A DNA stretch of 64,000 bases, from contig NZ_JAHESF010000003.1 in assembly GCF_018598225.1 (NCBI RefSeq), positions 1 through 64,000 of the forward strand, written 5' to 3'. The position numbers were made by a program, and so were the translations under genes. Each line of letters opens with the position of its first letter. Position 1 is the stretch's first letter. The DNA comes from Chryseosolibacter histidinae. GTDB taxonomy: Bacteria; Bacteroidota; Bacteroidia; Cytophagales; Cyclobacteriaceae. Under the pieces are notes generated by a model. The model was not told the origin of the DNA, made no database searches, and worked only from the letters and a program-made list of their open reading frames with translations. Positions 34,465-43,007 of this stretch are shown here, piece by piece.

Positions 34465-34920
34465 ATGCCTATAATAGAACTCCGCACCACCATCCACGCT
34501 CCTGTTGAACGGTGCTTTGACCTGGCGAGGAGCATCGATCTGCACAAGCAGTCAACGGAAGGAACACACGAAGAAGCCATTGCAGGTGTAACGTCCGGGT
34601 TGATCGGTTTCGGTGAGCAGGTAACCTGGAGGGCGAAACACTTCGGCATCACCCAGACGCTCACTTCTAAGATCACGGCATTTCAATACCCACATCATTT
34701 CAGAGATGAGATGCTTAACGGTGCGTTCAGGATGATCAGGCATGATCACCACTTCGAAGCCACTGCCGGTTCAACCATTATGTACGATAAGTTTGAGTTC
34801 GAATCACCCGGCGGCATCGTCGGTGTGCTGTTCAACAAATTGATCCTGATCAGATACCTGCGCAACCTGCTGATCAAAAGAAACCAAATGATCAAAACTG
34901 TAGCAGAAACCCTTTCATAG
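34465..34920 (+). CDS. SRPBCC family (START/polyketide cyclase-like) protein
   Basis: This 151-residue helix-grip protein starts IELRTTIHAPVERCFDLARSIDLHK, then IGFGEQVTWRAKHFGITQTLTSKITAFQYPHHF and the long C-terminal helix FNKLILIRYLRNLLIKRNQMIKTVAE, as expected for the SRPBCC ligand-binding fold. Members bind hydrophobic ligands. In Bacteroidota such genes are often labelled as cell-division inhibitors without evidence. It is the likely third gene of the DUF393-DUF2071 operon, 59 bp after the previous stop. Confidence 0.85.
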   Translation: MPIIELRTTIHAPVERCFDLARSIDLHKQSTEGTHEEAIAGVTSGLIGFGEQVTWRAKHFGITQTLTSKITAFQYPHHFRDEMLNGAFRMIRHDHHFEATAGSTIMYDKFEFESPGGIVGVLFNKLILIRYLRNLLIKRNQMIKTVAETLS

Positions 34921-35092
34921 GCGTCATCCAGAGCGGTGGTGGCACGGAGGATGGCGCGAGCGAAGGATCCGATCCCCTGGAGACTTACTGCATTCTTGGT
35001 TCAAAGGCATTTCTTTCCAAGCGCACTTTACCTAAATGGGGATTCCTCGCTCCGCATATACTACCCGCATTCCTCGCTTTGAATGACGGTAT
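34921..35092. repeat. GAAGGATCC dyad element
   Basis: GCGTCATCCAGAGCG and GCGCGAGCGAAGGATCC form the left half. GGGGATTCCTCGCTCCG and TCGCTTTGAATGACGG form the right half (34921-35092). The two halves are nested inverted repeats. No gene is seen in 34921-35264. Confidence 0.65.
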
Positions 35093-35264
35093 AAGGTCTA
35101 CGGAGTGCGCCTGGAAAAAACCGATGATTTGCGCATTTAACCTCGGTTCAGGCGGTCATTGCGCGATAAAATAATCCCGAACACGTAAATCTATCTCCGG
35201 AAAACGTAAACAACATACCAGGAAGAATGTGGAAATTCATCTTGTCAACCCACTGGCTAAAACT

Positions 35265-36131
35265 ATGGAATTCAGGATGGAAACCTATGAGTTTGGCATC
35301 GGCATGCCCGGTGACCTCGGCGAAGGTCTTATCCACTACTGTCACGGCATCGCTGACGGCGCACAAGACCTGTCTGTTATACCGGAGCGTTTCTTCTTCG
35401 GTTTTGTATTCAACCTGGGAAGCAACATCCACTTCAACACCGGCCAACGTATGCTACCGCTCGCCAAACGTCATTATATACTCACATACATACCACAGGG
35501 CACTTACCACCTGATGCTTGAAACCGGCAGGCACGCGCTTTTCTGCATCGAGTTCACCATTCCCTGGCTCGACAGACTGAGGTCACTGTTCCCGGTGCTA
35601 ACTGAGTTCATGCGAAAGATCCAAACGGAAGACTATGCCATCTCCAGCGAACCGATTCGTATCACGGCCCGTGTACACACCGAAATTGAATTTACCCTTC
35701 ACAACGATTTCACCGACACTGCCAGGGAATTGCTCATCGGCACCAAGTACATGCTCATCTCCATGGACAGTCTCCGCATCATGCAGGCCGCTGAAGGCGA
35801 CCCACACGAGATCGAGAAGATCCGCAACGCCTACGATTATCTTTCTAAGAACATACAGTTCCCCTGTAATGTGAGCGCGTTAGCGGACCGCGTAGGCATG
35901 ACTGCAAAAAAACTCGAGAAAGCATTTAAAAGGGTCTACGGTGTAACAGTATACAAAGCACTCACCAACGAAAGACTGAACAGGTCTGTCTATTACCTGC
36001 GCGATTCAAATCTTCCCATCAACGAGATCGCGGCTTTGGTTGGATACAAGAACGCTGACGTGTTCTATTCCACCTTCAAGCGCAACTTCGGATACCCTCC
36101 CGGCGAGCTCCGAAAAAAATCTGATAAATGA
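35265..36131 (+). CDS. AraC family transcriptional regulator
   Basis: This is a 288-residue regulator from the ATG at 35265; a GTG at 35229 in frame would add 12 residues. The N-terminal part is a cupin-like sensor (SNIHFNTGQRMLPLAKRHYIL). The C-terminal double helix-turn-helix (about 195-285) reads NVSALADRVGMTAKKLEKAFKRVYG and INEIAALVGYKNADVFYSTFKRNFGYPPGELRKK. The signal and targets are unknown. Its stop codon overlaps the start of a short downstream ORF (ATGA at 36128). Confidence 0.88.
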   Translation: MEFRMETYEFGIGMPGDLGEGLIHYCHGIADGAQDLSVIPERFFFGFVFNLGSNIHFNTGQRMLPLAKRHYILTYIPQGTYHLMLETGRHALFCIEFTIPWLDRLRSLFPVLTEFMRKIQTEDYAISSEPIRITARVHTEIEFTLHNDFTDTARELLIGTKYMLISMDSLRIMQAAEGDPHEIEKIRNAYDYLSKNIQFPCNVSALADRVGMTAKKLEKAFKRVYGVTVYKALTNERLNRSVYYLRDSNLPINEIAALVGYKNADVFYSTFKRNFGYPPGELRKKSDK

Positions 36132-36319
36132 TTGAAGAAAATCCCGATCGCATAAGTTTAGGGCAACAAATCGTCGGTTCTCGAAATGTAATATCCTTAA
36201 TAACGGGAGGGCGTGTACACCAAATGGTAAACATTACATCGGAAATAGATAGGGAGAGAATTGAGATTGGAGAGGTCCCAGATACCAGGTGGTGTTATGC
36301 TCAACTAATGTACAACTGA
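36128..36319 (+). CDS. Short ORF coupled to the AraC gene, doubtful
   Basis: This is a 63-codon ORF that starts in the AraC stop codon (ATGA), which would allow translational coupling. The product (MIEENPDRISLGQQIVG start, RWCYAQLMYN end) resembles no family that I know, and the base composition is more A/T-rich than the neighbours. It may be chance. Confidence 0.25.
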   Translation: MIEENPDRISLGQQIVGSRNVISLITGGRVHQMVNITSEIDRERIEIGEVPDTRWCYAQLMYN

Positions 36320-36403
36320 CAAAACGAGCGTTCTTTTCATAAACTATATTATTTCAAATATGACATTCAGGTTAAGATAGGCAAGCCCGGAGCCTACATC
36401 CAC

Positions 36404-36462
36404 CAACCTTAAACTTAAAACTTTAAACGATCTCAACTGGCAACCGGTAACCGGCAATCAGT
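36404..36462. repeat. TTAAACTT and GGTAACCGG word stretch
   Basis: ACCTTAAACTTAAAACTTTAAAC is followed by GGCAACCGGTAACCGGCAATC. The first part is the reverse complement of words at 42911-42975, and the second belongs to the GGTAATC family at 20368 and 39612. It lies in the gap 36320-36470, which has no gene. Confidence 0.45.
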
Positions 36463-36470
36463 CTCATATC

Positions 36471-36662
36471 TCAAATCTTCCTCTCGGCCACCATCTTCTT
36501 ATACGCCGGCAGGATCTTCTCGTAGAGGGCTTCGTCCGCTTTTTTTAAGGTGTTCATCAATCCGCCGATACCGGAATCTTTGAGGCTCACACGTTGTGCG
36601 GTGATGTCTTCCATTTTTTTCCGGATCATGGCTTCCAGCTTGATCAGTTCTCGTTCGGTCAT
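36471..36662 (-). CDS. Small helical protein of unknown function
   Basis: This 63-residue protein is charged and almost fully helical (MTERELIKLEAMIRKKMEDI start, EKILPAYKKMVAERKI end), with a short SLKDSGIGGLMNT turn. It has a full TAnnTTTG promoter element 18 bp upstream, which supports expression. It could be a small DNA- or protein-binding factor. No family is recognised. Confidence 0.55.
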   Translation of the reverse strand: MTERELIKLEAMIRKKMEDITAQRVSLKDSGIGGLMNTLKKADEALYEKILPAYKKMVAERKI

Positions 36663-36679
36663 GGGGTGATGTTGAAAGA

Positions 36680-36687
36680 CAAAGATA
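36680..36687 (-). promoter_or_regulatory. -7 element TATCTTTG for the small helical protein
   Basis: On the minus strand this reads TATCTTTG, a full match to TAnnTTTG, ending 17 bp before the ATG at 36662. The -33 region falls in the word array that begins at 36695, so the array would be part of the promoter. Confidence 0.45.
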
Positions 36688-36694
36688 CGATAAA

Positions 36695-36958
36695 GAGTCC
36701 ACGGTCCACTGTCGACAGTCCACGGAGGGGCGGAGACTGAGGCATGCCCCCCAATTAATCCGTCACCCTGAACGATGGCAAGCGCAATGGCATGTGGGTG
36801 TGAAGGATCCCGTTGTTATCGCATGCGAACGCATAAGCGCTGCGTGATGACTTAAATACGCAGCAACGATCGGGGGATTCCTCGCTCCCACAAACCCCTC
36901 TGCACAAATGCCTCGCTCTGAATGACGGTTCAAGGGGCGGGCGGTGGACCGTGGACTA
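36695..36958. repeat. Composite repeat: CCACGG arms around a GAAGGATCC element
   Basis: The left arm GAGTCCACGGTCCACTG (36695-36726) pairs over 14 nt with the right arm GGTGGACCGTGGACTA (36942-36958). Between them sits a complete GAAGGATCC element: CGTCACCCTGAACG at 36761, GTGAAGGATCCCG, then GGGGATTCCTCGCTCC and CTCGCTCTGAATGACGG to 36928. The arrangement A-K-K'-A' is the same as at 24970-25175. Confidence 0.7.
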
Positions 36959-36963
36959 AAAAG

Positions 36964-37203
36964 TTACTGTGCTTCAAGTGCCAGCTCCGGTGCTTCTTCT
37001 GCGCTTCCGTTTTCTGAAGTTTTATCCTTTGCCGGCTTCGCTTTTTTCACGCCTGAAAATTTCTCAACGATCTTTTCCAGCGCAGCAACAGCCTCTTGTA
37101 CCGGTTTCAGCTTTGCCTGCAGCTCGGCTTCTTCTTCTTTTAATCTTTGCAGTGCATCAACCACCGCGTTTACCGCGTTCTCCTTTGCAATTTCCTTCGC
37201 CAT
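36964..37203 (-). CDS. Small coiled-coil protein with acidic tail
   Basis: This is a 79-residue protein. The first 50 residues form a heptad-like helix (NAVNAVVDALQRLKEEEAEL and AVAALEKIVEKF). Then comes a basic stretch (GVKKAKPAKDK) and an acidic end (NGSAEEAPELALEAQ). The shape suggests a small structural or DNA-associated protein. I do not recognise a family. The gene ends 6 bp before a word array. Confidence 0.55.
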   Translation of the reverse strand: MAKEIAKENAVNAVVDALQRLKEEEAELQAKLKPVQEAVAALEKIVEKFSGVKKAKPAKDKTSENGSAEEAPELALEAQ

Positions 37204-37392
37204 AAAATAATTGTGTTTTTAGTGTTAAAACTTCCTGTCAGCAAACCATCTGCAAAAACAGGGCTGCCAAAATACAACCAAAATTGTTTTCCAAAACTGT
37301 TTACAGATCAGTATTTGGCGTGCAGCGCCCGATGTCGATAGAATGTTGACAAGTTGTGTCTCGTTTGTTTTTTTCTCAGGGTTACCTTTAAA

Positions 37393-37605
37393 TAATCCAC
37401 GGTCTACCCGCCTTCGCGGCGCTTCGGCGGGCAAGGCAGACCACAGTAGACTGGTCACGAGACAATGCGATGTTTTTATGGTTTGTAAGCACACACAGGA
37501 AAGTGGATGAAACGGCATGGCCGGCGACTCCAATCGTACCTCGTAAATCGTACCTCGTACTTTCTGTTACACGGCCGTGGACTGTCGACCGTGGACTGTG
37601 GACTC
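37393..37605. repeat. CCACGG and TACCTCG word arrays upstream of the TPR kinase
   Basis: ATCCACGGTCTACCCGCC, with an internal hairpin-like CCGCCTTCGCGGCGCTTCGG segment, fills 37393-37454. CGTACCTCGTAAATCG and TACCTCGTAC fill 37532-37560. GGCCGTGGACTGTCGACC and GTGGACTGTGGACTC fill 37573-37605. The outer parts are inverted with respect to each other. The region lies between two divergent genes and would be in the leader of the kinase mRNA. No gene is seen in 37204-37652. Confidence 0.6.
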
Positions 37606-37652
37606 AGGGTATTTGTTTTTATATTGGCAAGACTATCTCAACCCCCTCCCCC

Positions 37653-39608
37653 ATGCGTTATGCCCTCAGTCTCGCGTTTTTCCTGCTGGCAATCAGTGTA
37701 TTCAGCCAGGACCTCGACAGCCTGCACCAGGCCCTCCGCCGATTTAGCGCTGAAGACAGCTCACGTGTTAGTGTTCTGAATGAATTGTGCCGCATTCAAC
37801 GCTTCAATTTTCCCGACTCAGCCTTGCTTTATGGAAACGAGGCCTTGCGGATCGCCCGGAAAAATGGCTACCTGATCGGAGAGGCCAATGCCCTGAACGG
37901 TATCGGCAAGGTCTACTTTCAGAAAGGTGAGTATGAAACAGGCCTGGCCTGGCAGGAGCAGGCAATGGCATTCTGTAAAAAGTATCAGCTTAAAGCCCAA
38001 TTGGCGAATGCACTGAACAGTGCGGCGCTCGATCATGAATACATGGATAATTATCCACAGGCCACCGACCTGTACCTTCAGGCGCTGGCCATCGAAGAAG
38101 CGCGGCAAAACAACAAGGGCATCGCCAAGGTCATGACCAACCTATCCATGCTGTACTACGATCTGGGCGACCATGAGAAAGGGTTGGATTTTGCTTTCAG
38201 GGCGCTTAAGATCCTGGAAGCCATGGGCGAAGAATTTTCAGCCCGGGCATCGCTGCTGAACAACATCGGCATAATCTATTCTGAACAGAAAAAGTACAAG
38301 GATGCCCTCCACTATTATAAGCAGTCACTCGCGCTGCATGAACGCACCGGCAACGCTTACAATATCGCCATCTCCGTTGGCAATATCGGCGACTGCTACA
38401 ACGACCTTAAACAACTGGACGAAGCAGAGGTTTGGATACTAAGACATAACAAGTTGGCCAAAGCATTGGGTGCGGCATACGTTGAATCGGCGGCAATCCT
38501 TAGCCTGGGATGGCTGCGGGTGCAGCAAGGCAGGGTCGATGAAGCCATTCCACTGCTGGAACAGGGCCTGGTCATGGCGCAGCAGGCAAAGATCACCAAA
38601 CGCATCGATGACTCGTACTGGCAGCTGGCGCACGCCTACAAGAAGAAAGGTGATTACAAAACGGCCAGCAAGTACTGGGAGCTGGCGTACGAGATCAATG
38701 ACAGTCTTCGCAGCAACGAAGTGATCGACATGGTGACCAAGACAAAGAAGACCTACGAAGTGGCCCAGAAGCAGGCGGAGGTAGACAGGCTGGCAAACGA
38801 AACAAAATTCAAAACACTTGAGCTGGACCGTGAGCGTAACTTCAGGTTGTTCCTGATGGTGGTAGTGTTCCTCCTCATCATCGTGGCGGCGCTGGCATTT
38901 TACGGATACAGGATCAAAACAAAATTGAACAATAAGCTGAAAGATCGCTACGAAGAGATCAGCCGGCAGAAGGCGGTGATCGAATCCATCAACCTGGAGT
39001 TACAGGAAAAAGCATTCCGTGCCCAGATGAACCCGCATTTCATTTTCAATTGCCTCAACTCGATCCAATACCTGATCGCAAAAGGTGAAAATGATGAGGC
39101 ATTTAGCTATCTGACAAAATTTTCTGTGTTACTAAGAAGCATCCTCGAGCATTCTGACCGGGACAAGATCAAGCTCAATGAAGAGCTGGAATTCCTGGAG
39201 CTCTACCTGCAGCTGGAATCGCTACGCTTCGATCATAACTTCAATTATTTTGTGGATCACAACGCGGCCGGTGATGAGCTCATTCCGCCGCTGATGATCC
39301 AGCCCCTGGTGGAAAATGCCATTGTACACGGCCTGCTTCACAAAGAAGGTGAACGGAAGCTGGACATCGCCTTCCGGAAAGATGCCGACGCCATCATCTG
39401 CGAGATCAGGGACAATGGCATCGGCCGACAGGCAGCAAAGCAGAACAAACCGCTCAAAGGTCACCGGCAATCAAAAGGTGTGGAGCTGAGCCGGCAACGA
39501 CTCACCGTTCACAACAACAAAGTAGACGACACCGCCTTTATCATCGAAGATCTCTACAACGATGAAGGAAAACCGCTGGGGACTTCGGTCACACTCAAAA
39601 TAGCCTAA
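37653..39608 (+). CDS. TPR-containing LytS-type histidine kinase
   Basis: This is a 651-residue protein from the ATG at 37653 (signal peptide MRYALSLAFFLLAISVFSQ). The longer frame from 37470 reads through repeat words and was rejected. Six or so tetratricopeptide repeats follow (about 25-360, for example LNNIGIIYSEQKKYKDALHYYKQSL). Then come a membrane helix (about 415-435), a coiled linker and a His_kinase domain with AQMNPHFIFNCLNSIQYLI, an N-box PLVENAIVHG and a G-box. The sensor repeats are periplasmic and the kinase cytoplasmic. No LytTR partner is adjacent. Confidence 0.88.
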   Translation: MRYALSLAFFLLAISVFSQDLDSLHQALRRFSAEDSSRVSVLNELCRIQRFNFPDSALLYGNEALRIARKNGYLIGEANALNGIGKVYFQKGEYETGLAWQEQAMAFCKKYQLKAQLANALNSAALDHEYMDNYPQATDLYLQALAIEEARQNNKGIAKVMTNLSMLYYDLGDHEKGLDFAFRALKILEAMGEEFSARASLLNNIGIIYSEQKKYKDALHYYKQSLALHERTGNAYNIAISVGNIGDCYNDLKQLDEAEVWILRHNKLAKALGAAYVESAAILSLGWLRVQQGRVDEAIPLLEQGLVMAQQAKITKRIDDSYWQLAHAYKKKGDYKTASKYWELAYEINDSLRSNEVIDMVTKTKKTYEVAQKQAEVDRLANETKFKTLELDRERNFRLFLMVVVFLLIIVAALAFYGYRIKTKLNNKLKDRYEEISRQKAVIESINLELQEKAFRAQMNPHFIFNCLNSIQYLIAKGENDEAFSYLTKFSVLLRSILEHSDRDKIKLNEELEFLELYLQLESLRFDHNFNYFVDHNAAGDELIPPLMIQPLVENAIVHGLLHKEGERKLDIAFRKDADAIICEIRDNGIGRQAAKQNKPLKGHRQSKGVELSRQRLTVHNNKVDDTAFIIEDLYNDEGKPLGTSVTLKIA

Positions 39609-39611
39609 GTC

Positions 39612-39740
39612 CGGTAAGCGGTAATCGGTATTAGTAATCGATTTTGGGGGCACGTACTTCACCGATGTCACTGATTACTAACCATCGATCACTGATTACT
39701 GACTACCGATTACCGATCACTGATTACTGATTACCGATTC
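39612..39740. repeat. GGTAATC word array between convergent genes
   Basis: The left arm CCGGTAAGCGGTAATCGG starts right after the kinase stop. The right arm repeats CTGATTACTGACTACCG, CGATTACCGATCACTG and CTGATTACCGATTCACC up to the stop of the DMT gene (39739-39741), which lies in the last word. This fills the convergent gap completely. Confidence 0.7.
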
Positions 39741-40182
39741 ACCTCTTCTGTATCAAGTACACACCCAGCAACAAACAGGCTATTCCTGCCAGCCTGTAAA
39801 ATGAGATCGGGTTTACGGGCAGGCGCATCCAGCCGAAATGGTCGATGATGATGGCTGCGATGAATTGCCCTCCAACGATGAAAGCAAGGGCATTGGCTGC
39901 GCCGATCCTGGGTGCGGCGATCACCACACCGGTAACGTAGAGCACGCCGAGAAGTCCGCCGGTGAAGGTCCACCACTGAAAATTATGTCCCGGAGGAAAT
40001 GCAGGTGATTGCCTGAAAAAACTAAAATAGAGGATCACGAGCGCCACCGTTCCCACGCCAAAAGAGATCAGCGCCGTGAGCACAGGGTTGTTGGTATCGG
40101 TTCTAAGCTGAGAGTTTACGCCGGTCTGAAACGCCACCGCCACGCCGGCAAGGATCGAAAGAAGATAATATTGAATTTTCAT
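39739..40182 (-). CDS. DMT superfamily small transporter (DUF606/YdcZ-like)
   Basis: This 147-residue membrane protein has five helices. It starts MKIQYYLLSILAGVAVAFQTGVNSQLR and has the WWTFTGGLLGVLYVTGVVIAAPRIGAANALAFIVGGQ core, as in the DUF606 branch of the drug/metabolite transporter superfamily. Such half-size proteins usually act as dimers. The substrate is unknown. It is transcribed alone and ends inside a word array. Confidence 0.85.
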   Translation of the reverse strand: MKIQYYLLSILAGVAVAFQTGVNSQLRTDTNNPVLTALISFGVGTVALVILYFSFFRQSPAFPPGHNFQWWTFTGGLLGVLYVTGVVIAAPRIGAANALAFIVGGQFIAAIIIDHFGWMRLPVNPISFYRLAGIACLLLGVYLIQKR

Positions 40183-40246
40183 GGAGGCGAAGATAGCGAT
40201 AATGCATCATAGCTCCGCGTACTCCTGTCCGGGCTAGCCTCAGCAA

Positions 40247-40423
40247 GAGTCCATGGTCCATAGTCTATGGTCCATGGCCGATTGGTGTCACCTCACTTTT
40301 TGGGGTCACTAACAAAATGAGACCAAGCAGCGCTGGCGATGCCTCCACGTTATTAACACCATATCTGATTCGTGGTCCAAAAGAGGTTGGCTTTACCCAC
40401 CATGGACCATAGACTATGGACTA
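40247..40423. repeat. CCATGG/CCATAG word array
   Basis: The left arm (40247-40279) and right arm (40399-40423) are perfect reverse complements over 22 nt, built of GTCCATAG, TCTATGG and TCCATGG words. The TAG stop of the cupin gene (40421-40423) lies in the right arm. The spacer (about 120 bp) has no gene. Confidence 0.75.
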
Positions 40424-40966
40424 AACATAATATTTCCTCAACGCCCGATCCGCTTTCAGCCACCTGGCAACTTTCGCCAACGCTCCGAATACCCGCACCT
40501 GGAATCCGTGCGGCAATCCGCACAGATAACTTTCTGCGAGCTGGAACAGGATCACGGCGTGCCAGAAATTTTTAGGCATCCCTTTTTTGTTGATCAGTCC
40601 GTCGTTGGCAAGGCCGTATCCGATCCGCAGCACCTTTTCAAAGTCGCGCGCGGGACTGATGGTGCAACGGAATATTACTGACTGCTCAAACTCGTTAAAG
40701 AAGCGATGATGCACATGGGGCGTTACCGTATAACAATCGCCTGCCTGAAGCTGGAGGATCTTTTTTCCGACCTGCACAGACAACACACCTGAGCGCACTT
40801 CAAAGTGTTCGCTGAAAGTAGTGTGGTAGTGCATCTCGTTTCCGCCGCCGGCAAACAGGTTCACCTCCAGCAGGCTATAGGCTCCCCTCGTATCAGCGGA
40901 AGACTCGAGAATGGTCACTTCATATTTTTCCAAAGGACTTTTTAATGTAACGGGTTTCGTTTTCAT
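40421..40966 (-). CDS. Cupin domain protein
   Basis: This is a 181-residue protein with a single cupin barrel: LLEVNLFAGGGNEMHYHTTFSEHFEVRSG supplies HxH and Glu-type ligands, and VTPHVHHRFFNE the final His. After residue 130 comes a helical tail with basic patches. It lies 11 bp downstream of the cytochrome c gene and is likely co-transcribed. The tight pairing suggests a common role, perhaps oxidation of a small organic substrate, but this is inference. The stop codon is in a word array. Confidence 0.8.
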   Translation of the reverse strand: MKTKPVTLKSPLEKYEVTILESSADTRGAYSLLEVNLFAGGGNEMHYHTTFSEHFEVRSGVLSVQVGKKILQLQAGDCYTVTPHVHHRFFNEFEQSVIFRCTISPARDFEKVLRIGYGLANDGLINKKGMPKNFWHAVILFQLAESYLCGLPHGFQVRVFGALAKVARWLKADRALRKYYV

Positions 40967-40977
40967 CCTGGTAAGGG

Positions 40978-41844
40978 TTAAAGGCTTTTGAGATAAGTGT
41001 AGAGGGCTTGCAGCTCTTCATCACTGTAGTGTTTGGTCATCTGCACGGGCATGTTGGGATCGAGCTCGGTGCCATCGGGTCTTTTGCCTGTGCGCAACGC
41101 TGTGTTGAACTGCTCTTGTGTCCAGCGGCCTGTGGCACCGGTAGCAGTGAGGTCAGGAACAGACGGGGATCCCGGCACCATCGGAGGCCCACCTTTCATG
41201 TTCTCGTGGTGACAACCGGAGCACATGGTGGCCAGGTACTTTCCATATTTCACGGGCGATGATGTATCCATACTTTTAACAAGGGTTGCCGTGTGGTCTA
41301 TCTGTTCGGCCGGGATCACATCAAGCTCACCGATGTATATCATGGTCTTGATCATAACACCGAGTTTACTTTCGGGCACGCTGTTATCCACAGGAGGCAG
41401 ATCGTTCAGGTAAGCGATCATGGCGCCAAGATCTTCCTGCGACATCTTTGACGTTTCCAGCGATGGCATCACCATCAGTGGATGGTTGCTGCTGTCGAGC
41501 CCGTGGCGGATCGCCTTGATCCAGTTGAGCGTTGCGTAATCATCCGGTATGCCACCTTTTCCGCGTGTGAGGTTGGGGCCGGCCAGCTTGCCGATCAGGA
41601 GCTCATCAGCGAAGATCTTTCCGCCGAGGTTGTCGCCGTGGCAATCGCGGCATCCCTTGATGTCAACCAGGTGGCTACCTTTCGCGATCGACGCGCTGTC
41701 TGTGGGAATGGGGAATTCTTCGGCAGCAACGTTGTATTGTTTTGCGAGGCGCTGATCCACCTGCCACGATGCATACAGGTAGACAAGGGTGCTCATCACC
41801 ACGAGCGCGGCCAATACCCAACCAATAACCTTCAGGATTTTCAT
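40978..41844 (-). CDS. Membrane-anchored di-haem c-type cytochrome
   Basis: This is a 288-residue protein from the ATG at 41844 (MKILKVIGWVLAALVVMSTLVYLYA anchor). The first haem motif CRDCH is at about residue 64 and the second CSGCH at about 204, each followed by a Met-containing loop. Two cytochrome c domains are therefore present, facing the periplasm. It probably takes electrons from a periplasmic dehydrogenase. The gene is first in an operon with the cupin gene and is divergent from an AraC regulator that may control it. Confidence 0.88.
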   Translation of the reverse strand: MKILKVIGWVLAALVVMSTLVYLYASWQVDQRLAKQYNVAAEEFPIPTDSASIAKGSHLVDIKGCRDCHGDNLGGKIFADELLIGKLAGPNLTRGKGGIPDDYATLNWIKAIRHGLDSSNHPLMVMPSLETSKMSQEDLGAMIAYLNDLPPVDNSVPESKLGVMIKTMIYIGELDVIPAEQIDHTATLVKSMDTSSPVKYGKYLATMCSGCHHENMKGGPPMVPGSPSVPDLTATGATGRWTQEQFNTALRTGKRPDGTELDPNMPVQMTKHYSDEELQALYTYLKSL

Positions 41845-41934
41845 TTTGTTAATGTTTTTATGATCGCAAAATTCACATAACCTCATGAGGGGTGCGTACG
41901 TAGAAGGGATTATTTACCTACGCAAAACGGATCT
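41845..41934. promoter_or_regulatory. Divergent promoter region with TACGTAG/CTACGCA inverted repeat
   Basis: Between the cytochrome and AraC genes lies GTGCGTACGTAG, then about 12 bp, then CCTACGCAAAAC, an imperfect inverted repeat centred near 41907. An AraC-type regulator encoded divergently would be the natural ligand. The evidence is positional only. Confidence 0.35.
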
Positions 41935-42912
41935 ATGGCCGCCAAACACATTTACGAGCACGATATCCCTGAATTGGAGTACTGTTACGGGAAATTCCCC
42001 ACAGGCTCGGGCAGCGGCCTTTCTCCCCTGTTCAGCACCGGGCACCCCCAATTCGGCGAATTCAACGTGTCGAACCTGGCATTGCCACAAATGTTCCTGC
42101 TGGATATGGGTTGGAGCATACCGGAAGAGATCGTGGTGCATGAAACCAACCCCAGCACTACGGTGGACGTCAATTTTATGCTGGAAGGGAATCTCAGGGG
42201 AAATTTTAAAGGGCTGGGCGCCGATTTCAGTCTGCAGGGCGGGTTTAACAACCTCAAGTATACACCCTCCGAAAAAAGCAGCCACCACGCCATCAAGCAG
42301 GACGCCAAAATGTTCGTGATCTCCCTCGACAAGAATTATTTCCGCGAGCTGATCGGGCACGACAACCACTGGGCAGAATCCATCCAGAATAAAATGGAGC
42401 GCGAAGAAAGTTTTATCGCTTCAAAAAATTTCCTCACCACAACGCCGCAGATGCATGGCCTGATCCACGCCATCCGCAACATGCAGCCAAGTCCCATGAG
42501 CCGGCTGCTAACGCAGTCGATGATCTTCCAGCTGCTGGCCTGCCAGGTAGACCAGCTCCGGAGCCTGCACACCAACGCCTCCGGATCTGACAATGTGAGC
42601 GTCACCGATATGGAAAAGCTGCACCTCGTTAAACAATATATAGAGCAGAACTTCATGCAAGACCTCACGCTCTCGGGCCTCTGCCGCGTAGGTATGCTGA
42701 ATGAGTTCAAGCTGAAAAAAGGTTTCAAGGCGCTGTTCGGAACAAGCGTTATTCAATACGCGAAAGAGCTCCGCATGCAGTACGCGCAGAACCTGCTTCG
42801 CGATCACAACCGGAGCATCGAAGAGGTTTCAAGCGCTCTCGGTTATCAGTATCCCAACCATTTTTCAACGGCTTTTAAGAAACATTTTGGTGTTGCGCCT
42901 TCGGTGAGGTAA
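41935..42912 (+). CDS. AraC family transcriptional regulator
   Basis: This is a 325-residue regulator with an N-terminal sensor half (about 1-215) of no known ligand. The C-terminal HTH_18-type domain reads DLTLSGLCRVGMLNEFKLKKGFKALFG and SIEEVSSALGYQYPNHFSTAFKKHFGVAPS. It is divergent from the cytochrome-cupin operon with 90 bp between starts, suggesting local control. Its TAA stop is directly followed by an AAGTTGAAAGTT array. Confidence 0.88.
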   Translation: MAAKHIYEHDIPELEYCYGKFPTGSGSGLSPLFSTGHPQFGEFNVSNLALPQMFLLDMGWSIPEEIVVHETNPSTTVDVNFMLEGNLRGNFKGLGADFSLQGGFNNLKYTPSEKSSHHAIKQDAKMFVISLDKNYFRELIGHDNHWAESIQNKMEREESFIASKNFLTTTPQMHGLIHAIRNMQPSPMSRLLTQSMIFQLLACQVDQLRSLHTNASGSDNVSVTDMEKLHLVKQYIEQNFMQDLTLSGLCRVGMLNEFKLKKGFKALFGTSVIQYAKELRMQYAQNLLRDHNRSIEEVSSALGYQYPNHFSTAFKKHFGVAPSVR

Positions 42913-42975
42913 AAGTTGAAAGTTGAAAGTTAAAAGTTTAAGGTTTAAGGTTTAAGGTTTAAGGTTTGAAGTTTA
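42911..42975. repeat. AAAGTTGAAAGTT / GGTTTAAGGTTTAA tandem words
   Basis: After the AraC stop, AAAGTTGAAAGTTAAAAG is followed by four copies of GGTTTAA. No complementary arm is present nearby, but its reverse complement words are at 36404-36430. It lies in a convergent gap. Confidence 0.55.
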
Positions 42976-43007
42976 GGGAGTGCTCGGGCGGAAGGATCGG
43001 TATCTTA

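Noticed and set aside
37470-37652. A 61-codon N-terminal extension of the TPR kinase
   Set aside because: It would be translated from the word arrays (PWTVDRGLW) and would put the signal peptide inside the protein.
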